DNA of 44,017 nt from contig JAHFUS010000031.1 of the NCBI GenBank assembly GCA_023264975.1, positions 1 through 44,017 of the forward strand, written 5' to 3'. Positions 1-8,717 of the stretch are shown one piece after another. Position 1 is the stretch's first letter, and the number at the start of each line of letters is the position of its first letter. The DNA is from Actinomycetes bacterium. GTDB taxonomy: Bacteria > Actinomycetota > Acidimicrobiia > Acidimicrobiales > GCA-2861595. Both the position numbers and the translations under genes were made by a program. The notes beneath the pieces were generated by a model that saw only the letters and a program-made list of their open reading frames with translations, was not told where the DNA came from and ran no database searches.

Positions 1-59
1 CTAGCACCCGGGAACGGGTCAGGGACGACCGTGGCCCGGTCGGATACGCCGGCCGGGGG

Positions 60-1637
60 TCAGGGCTGGGGCTGGAGCGGGGGGGCGAAAGGGGTCATCA
101 GGATCTGCCGCGTGGCCTCGTCGATCACGCCGTCGTCGGGGAGCCGGGCCGCCCGCTGATAGTCCTTCACCGCGGCGGTGGTGGCGTCACTCCACACGCC
201 GTCGATCGGCGCCGGGAACCCGAGGCTTGTGAGCAGCGTCTGGTACGCCTTCACCTGGCCCGGCGTGAACGCAGCCGGGTCGCCGGTGGGCAGCCGGAAC
301 TCCGCCGCGTCCTTGATGGCGTCCCACGCCTCCTGGTCGGCGTGCTGCCACGACCACCACGAGACCCCCGCCGCGCCGACCTTGTCGCCGCTCTGCATGA
401 ACTGGATCAGCTCGTCGCGGGGAGGCACGCCCGGGGGCCCGCCCTCGCCGCCGCCGTCGTAGGCCTGGCCCACGGGCAGGATCGGCTTGCCGTACACCGC
501 GAGGTCGCGCACGGCGCCGGCGATGTGGTCGATTGGGTTCTGCCCAAGCCAGTACACCATCGGAGCGATGGCGTCGAAGGAGGCCACCAGGTCGGCGAAG
601 GGGAAGTGGGTGAGCGCCGGCGACGGCCGGGGGACGCAGGCGATCAGCGGGTAATTGGGCCCCACCGCCCGGCGCAGGGCCACGCCGAAGTGCTTTCCCG
701 TCTGCGCCGTGATGTTGACGCCCATGCTCCGGAGCTCGACGTCGGCTGCGTACCCGTCGACCCGGTGGCCGTCGGGTGTGAGGTACGTGATGGCCTGCAC
801 GGCGCGGGCCACGTCGCCGTCCACGTTGTCGAGGTAGGGGAAGTCCCAGGCGTAGACGCGGATGTTGGCGGCGTGGGCGGCGGGCAGCAACTGATCGAGG
901 AAGGGGGCGGCGTAGAAGCCCTGGGAGAGCGAGGCGGTGCGCACGTAGAGGTGGGTCAGCCCGACCTCCTGCGCGCGGGCCACGATGGACCGGGCGTTGC
1001 CGCCCTCGGTCTGGTCTGACAGCCAGATCCACATGCCCTTGCCCACCGGCAGGGCGCCCCGCTGGGCGGGGATGGTGCGGCCGGCCGTGGCCGGCGGAGG
1101 GGCGGGAGCGACGCCGCCGGCCACCACCGCCGTCGCCGGAGGGCCGACCGGGACCGGTCCGACGCCGTCGGTGGCGACGCCCTTCTCGGCACCCGTCCCT
1201 GCGCCGGTGGCGAGCGGCGCCAGCGCCTCGGCCTGTACCCTGCCGTCGGCGAGGCGCTCGAACACCAGCGTCTCGCCATCCGTACGCAGGTTGGTGCCGC
1301 CCAGGCCCACCACGCCCAGGGCGACAGCCACGGGGAGGAGCCGGCGGGCCACCCGGAGCTGGACGTCGGGCGACATCGTGAAGTGGGTCCGACGGCGGAC
1401 GGTGCCGTCCGCCGACACCACTGCGACCCGGGAGATGTGGTGGCGGATGCTCGCCAGCGCCGCCCGCGTGCGGGCCTTGGCGCCCGGACGCCACTGCTGG
1501 TAGCCGAGCTCGGCTTCGAAAAGGATGCGGATCGGTCGCGGTGCGGTGGCGGCCCGGCGCTGCAGGCGCTCCTGGCGGCTGCTCGTCTGACGCGCCCGTC
1601 CGGGCCGTCGGGTGCGCTCGTTCGAAGCCGCCGTCAT
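60..1637 (-). CDS. Membrane-anchored glycoside hydrolase-like protein with C-terminal peptidoglycan-binding domain
   Basis: Predicted 525-residue envelope protein. About 85 basic N-terminal residues precede a hydrophobic stretch (LLPVAVALGVVGLGG, around residues 95-115), then a Pro/Ala/Gly linker. A domain starting at GMWIWLSD and running to SWWSWQHADQ has the alternating strand and helix look of a TIM-barrel glycosidase. A typical peptidoglycan-binding repeat follows near the end (VKAYQTLLTSLGF, PIDGVWSDATTAAVKDYQR). I infer a wall-associated hydrolase or wall-binding protein; the substrate is unknown and I could not assign catalytic acids. The ATG at 1637 is preferred because GGGGGAC lies just upstream; a GTG overlaps it and a longer reading to 1709 lacks a ribosome site. 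It lies downstream of sdhAB on the same strand but has its own structured leader. Confidence 0.7.
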   Translation of the reverse strand: MTAASNERTRRPGRARQTSSRQERLQRRAATAPRPIRILFEAELGYQQWRPGAKARTRAALASIRHHISRVAVVSADGTVRRRTHFTMSPDVQLRVARRLLPVAVALGVVGLGGTNLRTDGETLVFERLADGRVQAEALAPLATGAGTGAEKGVATDGVGPVPVGPPATAVVAGGVAPAPPPATAGRTIPAQRGALPVGKGMWIWLSDQTEGGNARSIVARAQEVGLTHLYVRTASLSQGFYAAPFLDQLLPAAHAANIRVYAWDFPYLDNVDGDVARAVQAITYLTPDGHRVDGYAADVELRSMGVNITAQTGKHFGVALRRAVGPNYPLIACVPRPSPALTHFPFADLVASFDAIAPMVYWLGQNPIDHIAGAVRDLAVYGKPILPVGQAYDGGGEGGPPGVPPRDELIQFMQSGDKVGAAGVSWWSWQHADQEAWDAIKDAAEFRLPTGDPAAFTPGQVKAYQTLLTSLGFPAPIDGVWSDATTAAVKDYQRAARLPDDGVIDEATRQILMTPFAPPLQPQP

Positions 1638-1770
1638 CACCGTCCCCCGGGCCGAGACTCGATAAAGAGCCTCGGACGTCGGACGGAGTCGCCTGAGCGC
1701 TCCGCCCACCTGTGGTGATCAGGGTTCGACGCCCCGGTAGCGATTCCTGCCGTCTAGAGACAAAAAGCAC
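1638..1770 (-). promoter_or_regulatory. Structured leader of the glycosidase-like gene
   Basis: The leader read on the minus strand contains a hairpin at 1652-1675 (CCGAGGCTC, loop TTTATC, GAGTCTCGG; nine pairs, one G-T) ending about 14 bases before the start codon. Farther upstream are a GGCGGAG/CTCCGTC stem and a CCAC-AG-GTGG hairpin. It could be a regulatory leader or an attenuator. I do not recognise a known riboswitch class in it. Confidence 0.4.
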
Positions 1771-1787
1771 TTAGATCTGCCGGGCAT

Positions 1788-1835
1788 CTAGACCTTGTCG
1801 GTGAAGATCGCCCTTTGCGGTTCTTGGCGGCCTTT
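1788..1835 (-). pseudogene. Diverged second copy of the sdhB 3' end
   Basis: Read on the minus strand, this stretch encodes QEPQRAIFTDKV followed by a TAG stop. The real sdhB just upstream ends QEVKRAVFTDRV and TAG. About two thirds of the bases match, including CCAAGAA and TCTTCACCGACA. There is no start codon or remainder of the gene, so it is a fragment left by a partial tandem duplication or a replaced tail. Confidence 0.55.
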
Positions 1836-1880
1836 GGCGGTTGTCGCCCGGCACCACCGTCTCCGCCGGTCCTGTGCCGC

Positions 1881-2600
1881 CTACACCCTGTCGGTGAAGA
1901 CGGCGCGTTTAACTTCTTGGATGGCCTGGGTCACCTTGATACCCCGGGGGCACGCCTCGGTGCAGCTGTAGGCGGTGCGGCAGCGCCACACGCCGGAGCG
2001 CTGGTTCACGATGTCGAGCCGCTGGTCGCCGGCCTGGTCGCGACTGTCGAAGATGAACCGGTGGGCGTTGACGATGGCGGCCGGCCCCACGTAGCCAGAG
2101 TTGCCCCAGAACACCGGGCACGACGTGGTGCAGGCGGCGCAGAGGATGCACTTGGTGGTGTCCTCGTATCGGGCCCGCTCCTCGGGCGACTGTAGGCGCT
2201 CGGTGTAGCCGGGTTCGTCGTTGTTGACCAGGTATGGCAGCACCGACCGGTACTGGGCGAAGAACGGCTCCATGTCGACCACCAGGTCCTTGATCACCGG
2301 CAGGCCCCGGATCGGCTCGACCGTGATCCGGCCACCCTTAGGCCCCGCCGCCTTGTGGACCAGCTCGATGCAGGCGAGCGCGTTGGCGCCGTTGATCATC
2401 ATGGCGTCGGACCCGCACACGCCGTGGGCGCACGACCGCCGGAAGCTGAGCGTGCCGTCCTGCTCCCACTTCACCGTGTGCAGGGCGTCGAGGACCCGGT
2501 CCGTCGGGTCCGCCTGCACCTTGAACGTCTGCCAGTGCGGCTTGGGGTCGACGTCGGGGTTGTAGCGCCTGATCTTCAGCTCCAGGTCCACGAGCGTCAT
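1881..2600 (-). CDS. sdhB: Succinate dehydrogenase / fumarate reductase iron-sulfur subunit
   Basis: Electron-transfer subunit of complex II, 239 residues, the usual length. It passes electrons from the FAD of SdhA towards quinone. Ligands are visible: the [2Fe-2S] set C57, C62, C77 with Asp at position 65 in the fourth ligand position (GVCGSD, as in many SdhB), and CILCAACTTSCP (C151-C161) with C207, C213 and C217 (CTEACPRGI) for the [4Fe-4S] and [3Fe-4S] clusters. Its ATG overlaps the sdhA stop by one base (TGATG), so translation is coupled. No sdhC or sdhD lies on either side. A degraded copy of its last dozen codons follows at 1788-1835. Confidence 0.96.
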   Translation of the reverse strand: MTLVDLELKIRRYNPDVDPKPHWQTFKVQADPTDRVLDALHTVKWEQDGTLSFRRSCAHGVCGSDAMMINGANALACIELVHKAAGPKGGRITVEPIRGLPVIKDLVVDMEPFFAQYRSVLPYLVNNDEPGYTERLQSPEERARYEDTTKCILCAACTTSCPVFWGNSGYVGPAAIVNAHRFIFDSRDQAGDQRLDIVNQRSGVWRCRTAYSCTEACPRGIKVTQAIQEVKRAVFTDRV

Positions 2601-4348
2601 CAGTACTTGCGCTCCATGGGCAGGTAGGCGCCGGTCACCACCGGCTTGTACGAGAGCTCCACGGTGGCGTCCTCCTGCCTGGCCGCCAGTGTGTGGCGCA
2701 TCCAGTGCTCGTCGTCGCGGGTGGGGTGGTCGGTGCGGAAGTGGGCGCCGCGGCTCTCGGTGCGGGCCCGGGCGCTGACCACCGACGCCTCGGCCAGGTC
2801 GAGCAGGTACCCGAGCTCGAGGGCCTCGGTGAGGTCGTAGTTGAACGTCGGGCCCTTGTCGTCGATGGTGACGTGCTCGTAGCGGGCCTGGAGCTCGTGC
2901 ACCGCTTCGAGGGCGCCGGCCAGGAGCTCCTCGCTGCGGAACACGAAGGCTTTCCCGGTCATGGCCGCCTGCAGGTCGGCCCGAACGGCGCCGACCTTCT
3001 CATTACCGGCGCCCGACTTCATCGCCTCGATCCGCTGCACCACCTCGTCGGCTGCGCCGGGTGGCAGGGGAGGCAAATCGGCGGCGGCCGAGAAGGCGGC
3101 CATGGCGGCACCGCCCCGCTTGCCGAACACCACGATGTCGAGCAGGGAGTTGGTGCCCAGCCGGTTGGCGCCGTGCACGCTCACGCACGCGCACTCGCCG
3201 GCCGCGTAGAGGCCGGGGAACACGGTGCCGGCGGCGTCGACGACCACCTCGCCCGAGACGTTGGTCGGGATGCCACCCATGGCGTAGTGGGCGGTGGGCT
3301 GGATCGGGATGGGAGCGGTCTTGGGCTCGATGCCGAGATAGGTGCGCACGAACTCGGTGATGTCGGGCAGCTTCTCGTCGATCTGCTCCGGCGGCAGGTG
3401 GGTGAGATCGAGGTACACGGCGTCGGCCGCCTCGCCGATGCCCCGCCCTTCGAGGACCTCGGTCTGGATGGCCCTGCTCACCATGTCCCGGGGGGCAAGG
3501 TCCTTCACGGTGGGCGCGTAGCGCTCCATGAACCGTTCGCCGCCTGCGTTGCGCAGGATGCCGCCCTCGCCCCTTGCCGCCTCTGACAACAGGATGCCCA
3601 GCTTGTAGATGCCGGTGGGGTGGAACTGGAAGAACTCCATGTCCTGCATGGGGATCCCGCGCCGGTACAACAGGCCGGGACCGTCGCCGGTGAGGGTGTG
3701 GGCGTTGGAGGAGACCTTGAACATCTTCCCGAACCCGCCGGTGGCGAACATGGCGGCCTTGGTGTTGAACACGTGCAGGTCGCCGGTGGCCAGCTCGTAG
3801 GCGACCACGGCGGCCAGGCGGCCCTCGGCGAACGCCACATCGAGCACCTGGAACTCGTTGAAGAAGGTGACATCCCGTGCCACGCACTGCTGGTAGAGGG
3901 TCTGCAGGATCATGTGCCCGGTGCGGTCCGACGAGTAGCAGGCCCGCCGCACGGGCGCCTCGCCGTGGTTGCGGGTGTGACCGCCGAAGCGGCGCTGGTC
4001 GATGCGGCCCTCCGGCGTGCGGTTGAACGGCAGGCCGAAGTGCTCCAGCTCGATGACGGCGTCGACGGCCTCCCGGCACATGATCTCGGCCGCCGGCTGG
4101 TCGACCAGGTAGTCGCCGCCCTTGATCGTGTCGAACAGGTGCCACTCCCAAGAGTCGTCCTCCACGTTGGCCAGCGCCGCGCACATACCGCCCTGGGCAG
4201 CCCCGGTGTGCGACCGCGTGGGGTAGAGCTTGGTCAGCACCGCCGTGCGGCACTTGCCGGCCGTCTCGATGGCGGCCCGCAGCCCCGCTCCTCCGGCGCC
4301 CACGATGACGGCGTCGTAGCGGTGCTGATGGACCTTCACGACGGCCAT
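2600..4348 (-). CDS. sdhA: Succinate dehydrogenase / fumarate reductase flavoprotein subunit
   Basis: Catalytic FAD subunit of complex II, 582 residues, a normal length. It oxidises succinate to fumarate in the TCA cycle (or the reverse). Visible are the dinucleotide fold GAGGAG (residues 17-22), the covalent FAD His in RSHTGAAQGG (H47), and the active-site blocks HPTGI, RGEGG and HGANRLGTNSLLD. The start chosen is MAVVKVHQ at 4348; the reading frame runs on to 4561, but the extra 71 residues are low-complexity and not family-like. First gene of a two-gene operon with sdhB. The next gene upstream is divergent, so the cytochrome b/anchor subunits are not here. Confidence 0.96.
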   Translation of the reverse strand: MAVVKVHQHRYDAVIVGAGGAGLRAAIETAGKCRTAVLTKLYPTRSHTGAAQGGMCAALANVEDDSWEWHLFDTIKGGDYLVDQPAAEIMCREAVDAVIELEHFGLPFNRTPEGRIDQRRFGGHTRNHGEAPVRRACYSSDRTGHMILQTLYQQCVARDVTFFNEFQVLDVAFAEGRLAAVVAYELATGDLHVFNTKAAMFATGGFGKMFKVSSNAHTLTGDGPGLLYRRGIPMQDMEFFQFHPTGIYKLGILLSEAARGEGGILRNAGGERFMERYAPTVKDLAPRDMVSRAIQTEVLEGRGIGEAADAVYLDLTHLPPEQIDEKLPDITEFVRTYLGIEPKTAPIPIQPTAHYAMGGIPTNVSGEVVVDAAGTVFPGLYAAGECACVSVHGANRLGTNSLLDIVVFGKRGGAAMAAFSAAADLPPLPPGAADEVVQRIEAMKSGAGNEKVGAVRADLQAAMTGKAFVFRSEELLAGALEAVHELQARYEHVTIDDKGPTFNYDLTEALELGYLLDLAEASVVSARARTESRGAHFRTDHPTRDDEHWMRHTLAARQEDATVELSYKPVVTGAYLPMERKY

Positions 4349-4538
4349 CGTCGCACGGCCGGTGCGCGACAGTGGACGAGCGCCGCCGCCGGGCCCGGCC
4401 ACTGGCGGCGGGCAGCCCTTCTGGTCAGCCGGTCGGTACCGCCCCGGTACTGATCGGCTGACCGGGTGCGGGCGTGGCCGAGCGCTGCTCCCGTCGCGGG
4501 CGGGTCGCTGGCACAGGAGATCGGATCGCCGGCCGTCG

Positions 4539-4544
4539 TAGGCT
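4539..4544 (+). promoter_or_regulatory. Leaderless -10 element (TAGGCT)
   Basis: TAGGCT lies seven bases before the ATG of the MoxR gene at 4552, placing transcription start at or next to the start codon. No Shine-Dalgarno is present. Confidence 0.5.
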
Positions 4545-4551
4545 CGTCGCC

Positions 4552-5955
4552 ATGACCGCACGGCCCGCCACCCTGGGCCAGCTTCGCTCGTCCGGCTGGC
4601 GATCCGTGCCGGTGAAGGAGGAGGTCCGGCGAAACGCGGCGGCGCGTATCGCCGCCGGCCTGCCCATCGTCGACGGCGTGCTCGGCTACGAGGACACGGT
4701 CCTGCCGCAGCTGGAGAACGCCCTGCTGGCGGGCCACGACGTGATCCTGCTCGGCGAGCGGGGCCAGGCCAAGACCCGGCTCATCCGGTCGCTCACCAGC
4801 CTGCTGGACGAGTGGCTACCCATCGTCGCCGGGTCCGAGATCAACGACGACCCCGACCATCCGGTGTCCGCCGCCGCCCGCGCCCTGGTGGGGGAGAAGG
4901 GCGACGACACCCCGATCGAGTGGGTCCACCGCGACCGCCGGCTCGGGGAGAAGCTGGCCACGCCGGACACGTCCATCGCCGACCTCATCGGCGAGGTCGA
5001 CCCCATCCGGGTGGCCGAGGGCCGGTACCTGTCGGACGAGCTGACGCTGCACTACGGCCTCGTCCCCCGCACCAACCGAGGCATCTTCGCCATCAACGAG
5101 CTGCCCGACCTCGCCGAGCGCATCCAGGTCGGCCTGCTGAACGTGCTGGAGGAGCGCGACATCCAGGTGCGTGGCTACAAGATCCGCCTGCCCCTCGACA
5201 TCCTCCTGGTGGCGTCGGCCAACCCCGAGGACTACACGAACAGGGGCCGGATCATCACACCGCTGAAGGACCGCTTCGGCGCCCAGGTGCGCACCCACTA
5301 CCCGTTCGACCTGGGTACCGAGCTGGCCGTCATGCATCAAGAATCGGTCCCGTTGGTGGTCCCGGGTGTCGACGTGCACGTGCCCGACTTCATGAGCGAG
5401 ATCATCGGTACCCTGAGCCAGCTGGCCCGGGCCAGCAGCCAGATCAACCAGCGTTCTGGGGTCTCGGTGCGCCTCACCATCGCCAATCACGAGACGATGG
5501 TCGCCAACGCCGCCCGGCGGGCCCTGCGCCTCGGCGAGCCCGACGCGGTGCCGCGGGTTAGCGACCTGGGCTCGCTCGGCGCGTCCACCGCCGGCAAGGT
5601 GGAGATCGAGTCGCTCGACGAGGGTCGGGAGGAGGGCATCATCGACCGGCTGGTCTCGTCGGCCGTGCTCGCCGTGTTCAAGCGGCGGTACTCGCCGGCC
5701 CGCCTGGCCGAGGTGGTGGCCGCCTTCGACGACAGCGCCACGGTCGTGCACGCCGGGGACGACATGCCGGCCGCCTCGTTCGCCTCGGTGCTCATCGCCG
5801 TGCCCGCCCTGCGAGCGCCGGTGATGGAGCTGGCCGGTTCCGAGAGCAGGGCCGGCGTGGCCAGCGCCGTCGAGTTCGTCCTCGAGGGGCTCCACCTGTC
5901 GAGGCGCCTCAACAAGGAAGCGGTGGGCGCCCGCTCCACCTACAGGGGCCGCTGA
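4552..5955 (+). CDS. MoxR-family AAA+ ATPase
   Basis: 467-residue AAA+ ATPase of the MoxR/magnesium-chelatase type. The Walker A is GERGQAKT (residues 68-75), a Walker B-like strand reads GIFAINELPDL, and sensor-type SANPEDYTNRG follows. It often appears annotated as a magnesium chelatase, but MoxR proteins normally act as chaperone-like partners of a VWA-domain protein, assembling or activating target complexes. The following gene encodes exactly such a VWA protein, which supports that pairing. The ATG at 4552 is chosen over upstream codons because TAGGCT is seven bases away. The physiological target cannot be read from the sequence. Confidence 0.88.
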   Translation: MTARPATLGQLRSSGWRSVPVKEEVRRNAAARIAAGLPIVDGVLGYEDTVLPQLENALLAGHDVILLGERGQAKTRLIRSLTSLLDEWLPIVAGSEINDDPDHPVSAAARALVGEKGDDTPIEWVHRDRRLGEKLATPDTSIADLIGEVDPIRVAEGRYLSDELTLHYGLVPRTNRGIFAINELPDLAERIQVGLLNVLEERDIQVRGYKIRLPLDILLVASANPEDYTNRGRIITPLKDRFGAQVRTHYPFDLGTELAVMHQESVPLVVPGVDVHVPDFMSEIIGTLSQLARASSQINQRSGVSVRLTIANHETMVANAARRALRLGEPDAVPRVSDLGSLGASTAGKVEIESLDEGREEGIIDRLVSSAVLAVFKRRYSPARLAEVVAAFDDSATVVHAGDDMPAASFASVLIAVPALRAPVMELAGSESRAGVASAVEFVLEGLHLSRRLNKEAVGARSTYRGR

Positions 5956-6061
5956 CACCCGGGTCGCGAGCCTGCGTGAGCTCCGACCTGGTTTCCCGCC
6001 GGAGCGGATCGTTCTCGTCGCCACGCCCGGCCGAGCGCCCTCAAAGGCTCCGGTCCCGCCG

Positions 6062-6067
6062 TACGCT
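6062..6067 (+). promoter_or_regulatory. Leaderless -10 element (TACGCT)
   Basis: TACGCT lies six bases before the GTG start of the VWA gene at 6074. The 118-base gap after the MoxR gene shows no other feature. Confidence 0.5.
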
Positions 6068-6073
6068 CGGGCG

Positions 6074-8089
6074 GTGGCTCCCCGGTTCGGGTACTCGCGG
6101 TGGGACGGCACCCAGGTCGGCTTCGAGCTCGATGCCGACGACGTGCTCGGCGAGATCACCGACGACCTGCTGTACCACGGCGACGTGAGCCCGGCCCTGC
6201 GCCGGCTGCTCCAGCAGGGCTTCCGGGACCGCAACGGCGAGCGGGTGGCCGGGCTGGCGGAGCTGCTGGAGCGGCTCCGCCAGCGCCGCCAGGAGATGCT
6301 CGACCAGCACGACCTCGGTGGCGCCTACGAGGGCATCGCCGACCAGCTGCGGGACGTGGTCGACACCGAGCGGGCCGCCATCGACGATCTGGTCGACCAG
6401 GCCGAGCGCTCCGGCGATCAGCGCCGCCAGGACATCACCGCCGACGCCATGGCCGAGCGCCGCCTGCGCCTCGACCTCCTGCCCCCCGACCTCGCCGGCC
6501 GGGTGCGGGCGCTGAAGGAGTACGAGTTCACATCCTCGGAGGCCCAGCGGCGATTCGACGACCTCCTCGACCGCCTGCGCAAGGAGTTGCTCCAGAGCCG
6601 GTTCAACCAGATGGCCGGCGCCATGGGCGACGTGACGCCCGAGCAGGTGCAGCGCATGCGGGAGATGTTCGGGGCGCTCAACGACCTACTGGAGATGCGG
6701 GCCGCCGGCCACGACACCACGGCCGCCTTCGACCAGCTCATGGCCCGGTTCGGCGACATGGTGCCCGGCCACCCGGAGAGCCTGGACGAACTCTTGGAGC
6801 AGATGGCGGCCCAGATGGCGGCCGCCCAGGCCATGTTGAACTCGATGACCCCGGACCAGCGGGCACAGCTCCAGGCGCTGTCCGACGAGCTGCTGGGCGA
6901 CCTCGACCTGCGCTGGCAGGTGGACCGGCTCGCCCGAAACCTGCAGGAGGCTTTTCCGGGCGCCGGTTGGGGCCGCAGCTACGAGTTCGGTGGCCAGGAC
7001 CCGCTCGGCATGGCCGACGGGGCGGCGGTGCTGAACGAGCTCGGCGCGCTGGACGACCTGGAGCACCTGCTCGGCGGTGCCGTCAGCCCCGGAGCGCTGG
7101 CCGACGTCGACCTGGAGCAGGCCCGCCGGCTGCTCGGCCCCGACGACGCCCGATCGCTCGAGCACCTGGCCAAGCTGTCCCGGTCCCTTGAAGAGGCGGG
7201 CCTGGTGGAGCGCAAGCAGGGGCGCCTGGAGCTCACGCCCAAGGGCCTGCGCCGCATCGGCCACAACGCCCTGTCCGAGCTGTTCTCGAAGCTGGCCAAG
7301 GACCGTCTGGGCCGCCACCAGGTCGACAGCACGGGGGTCGGCCAGGAGCGCGCATATGAGACCAAGCCGTACGAGTTCGGCGATCCCTTCGACCTCAACA
7401 TCGAGCGCACCCTGCGCAACGCCCTCGTCCGCCGGGGCCCGAACGCCGGGCTGCCCGTGCGCCTGGCGCCCGACGACTTCGAGGTCGAGCGCAGCGAGAG
7501 CCTCACCCGCACGTCGACGGTGCTGATGCTCGACCTGTCGCTGTCGATGCCGATGCGGGACAACTTCCTGGCTGCCAAGAAGGTCGCCGTCGCCCTGCAC
7601 GCGCTCATCTCCAGCCAGTTTCCCCGCGACTACCTGGGCATCGTGGGCTTCAGCGAGATGGCGCGGGAGCTGAAGCCGCACCAGCTGCCCGAGGTGTCGT
7701 GGGACTTCGTGTTCGGCACCAACATCCAGCACGGCCTGGCCCTGGCCCGCCAGATGTTGGGCCGCCAGTCGGGCACCAAGCAGGTGATCCTCATCACCGA
7801 CGGCGAGCCCACCGCCCATGTCCGCCCTGACGGCGAGCCGTTCTTCCACTACCCGCCGGTGCGGGAGACGGTGGACGCCACCCTCACCGAAGTGAACCGC
7901 TGCACCAGGGACGGCATCCGCATCAACACCTTCATGCTCGACGCCGACAGCGCCCTCACCGGCTTCGTGGATAAGCTCACCGAGCTCAACCGGGGCCGCG
8001 CCTTCTTCACCACCCCCGACACCCTCGGCGACTACCTCCTCGTGGACTTCCTTGAGCAGCGCCGGTCGGTGCGGCGCAAAGGTGGATGA
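6074..8089 (+). CDS. VWA-domain protein, partner of the MoxR ATPase
   Basis: 671-residue cytosolic protein with no signal or membrane segment. The N-terminal 400 residues are mostly charged helices. The C-terminal third is a von Willebrand A domain with a complete-looking metal-ion-dependent adhesion site: DLSLS at residues 487-491, later a Thr-containing loop (FGTNIQHG) and ITDGEP. Such proteins bind a protein partner through Mg2+ and work with a MoxR ATPase, here the gene 118 bases upstream. The GTG start has its own TACGCT box, so it may be transcribed independently as well as from the MoxR gene. Confidence 0.85.
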   Translation: MAPRFGYSRWDGTQVGFELDADDVLGEITDDLLYHGDVSPALRRLLQQGFRDRNGERVAGLAELLERLRQRRQEMLDQHDLGGAYEGIADQLRDVVDTERAAIDDLVDQAERSGDQRRQDITADAMAERRLRLDLLPPDLAGRVRALKEYEFTSSEAQRRFDDLLDRLRKELLQSRFNQMAGAMGDVTPEQVQRMREMFGALNDLLEMRAAGHDTTAAFDQLMARFGDMVPGHPESLDELLEQMAAQMAAAQAMLNSMTPDQRAQLQALSDELLGDLDLRWQVDRLARNLQEAFPGAGWGRSYEFGGQDPLGMADGAAVLNELGALDDLEHLLGGAVSPGALADVDLEQARRLLGPDDARSLEHLAKLSRSLEEAGLVERKQGRLELTPKGLRRIGHNALSELFSKLAKDRLGRHQVDSTGVGQERAYETKPYEFGDPFDLNIERTLRNALVRRGPNAGLPVRLAPDDFEVERSESLTRTSTVLMLDLSLSMPMRDNFLAAKKVAVALHALISSQFPRDYLGIVGFSEMARELKPHQLPEVSWDFVFGTNIQHGLALARQMLGRQSGTKQVILITDGEPTAHVRPDGEPFFHYPPVRETVDATLTEVNRCTRDGIRINTFMLDADSALTGFVDKLTELNRGRAFFTTPDTLGDYLLVDFLEQRRSVRRKGG

Positions 8090-8098
8090 GCCTCGGCC

Positions 8099-8626
8099 TC
8101 AGCTGCCCGCCAACCCCGCCGCCGCCAGCTCCTTCTCGTAGAGGGCGAGCGTCTCGTCGTCGAAGGCGACGAGGCGGACCAGCTCCACGGCGGTCGGCGT
8201 GGCGAGCAGGGTGCGCACGGCGATGCGGGCCGCGTCCTCACGGGGGTAGCCGTAGACGCCGGTGGCGATGGCCGGGAAGGCGACCGACCTGGCGCCGAGC
8301 TCGTCGGCCACCTCCAGGCTGCGCCGGTAGCAGGAGGAGAGCCGCATCTCCTCGCCGAAGCCGCCCCCGCTCCACACCGGGCCGACGGTGTGGATGATCC
8401 AGCGGGCCGGCAGCTTGAAGCCGGGGGTGGACTTGGCCTCGCCCGGTTTGCACCGGCCGAGCGCGGCGCAGGCGGCGTGCAGCTCCTCTGCGCCGGCGGC
8501 CCGGTGGATGGCGCTGTCGACGCCTCCACCGCCGGCCAGGCCCTCGTTGGCGGCGTTGACGACGGCGTCGACGTGCTCGGTGGTGATGTCGCCGCGCACC
8601 GCTTCGATCCTCGGTTGTCCGGTCAT
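8099..8626 (-). CDS. Macrodomain protein, probable ADP-ribose / O-acetyl-ADP-ribose hydrolase
   Basis: 175-residue stand-alone macrodomain, like E. coli YmdB in size. Ligand-site blocks are intact: GDIT near the N-terminus, [24 protein letters not shown] (adenine and ribose loop) and [12 protein letters not shown] (phosphate loop). The family hydrolyses O-acetyl-ADP-ribose or removes ADP-ribose from proteins or nucleic acids; which applies here cannot be told. The ATG at 8626 has GGAGA seven bases upstream. It converges on the VWA gene and diverges from the WhiB gene, with palindromic sites between. Confidence 0.92.
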   Translation of the reverse strand: MTGQPRIEAVRGDITTEHVDAVVNAANEGLAGGGGVDSAIHRAAGAEELHAACAALGRCKPGEAKSTPGFKLPARWIIHTVGPVWSGGGFGEEMRLSSCYRRSLEVADELGARSVAFPAIATGVYGYPREDAARIAVRTLLATPTAVELVRLVAFDDETLALYEKELAAAGLAGS

Positions 8627-8669
8627 TCGAATCTCCGCTTGCTTTCAGGCCCTGTTGGGGAGGATGATG

Positions 8670-8686
8670 ACAACGTTGTAATTACA
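8670..8686. promoter_or_regulatory. Overlapping palindromes, candidate operator
   Basis: Two perfect 10-base palindromes overlap, ACAACGTTGT (8670-8679) and TGTAATTACA (8677-8686). They form an AT-rich island in the divergent gap between the macrodomain gene and whiB. The second could also contribute the whiB -10 region. Confidence 0.4.
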
Positions 8687-8717
8687 TCGGTGGCACGCCG
8701 GTGAGGGAGGATGCCCG

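Noticed and set aside
1638-1770. c-di-AMP (ydaO-type) riboswitch before the wall-hydrolase-like gene
   Set aside because: The characteristic GACAGCUAAC block and the paired GGGG/AACC arrangement are not present in the expected order; I keep only a structured leader.
1754-1791. Two TCTAGA sites that could flank an inserted cassette
   Set aside because: Six-base coincidence; no other sign of insertion between them.
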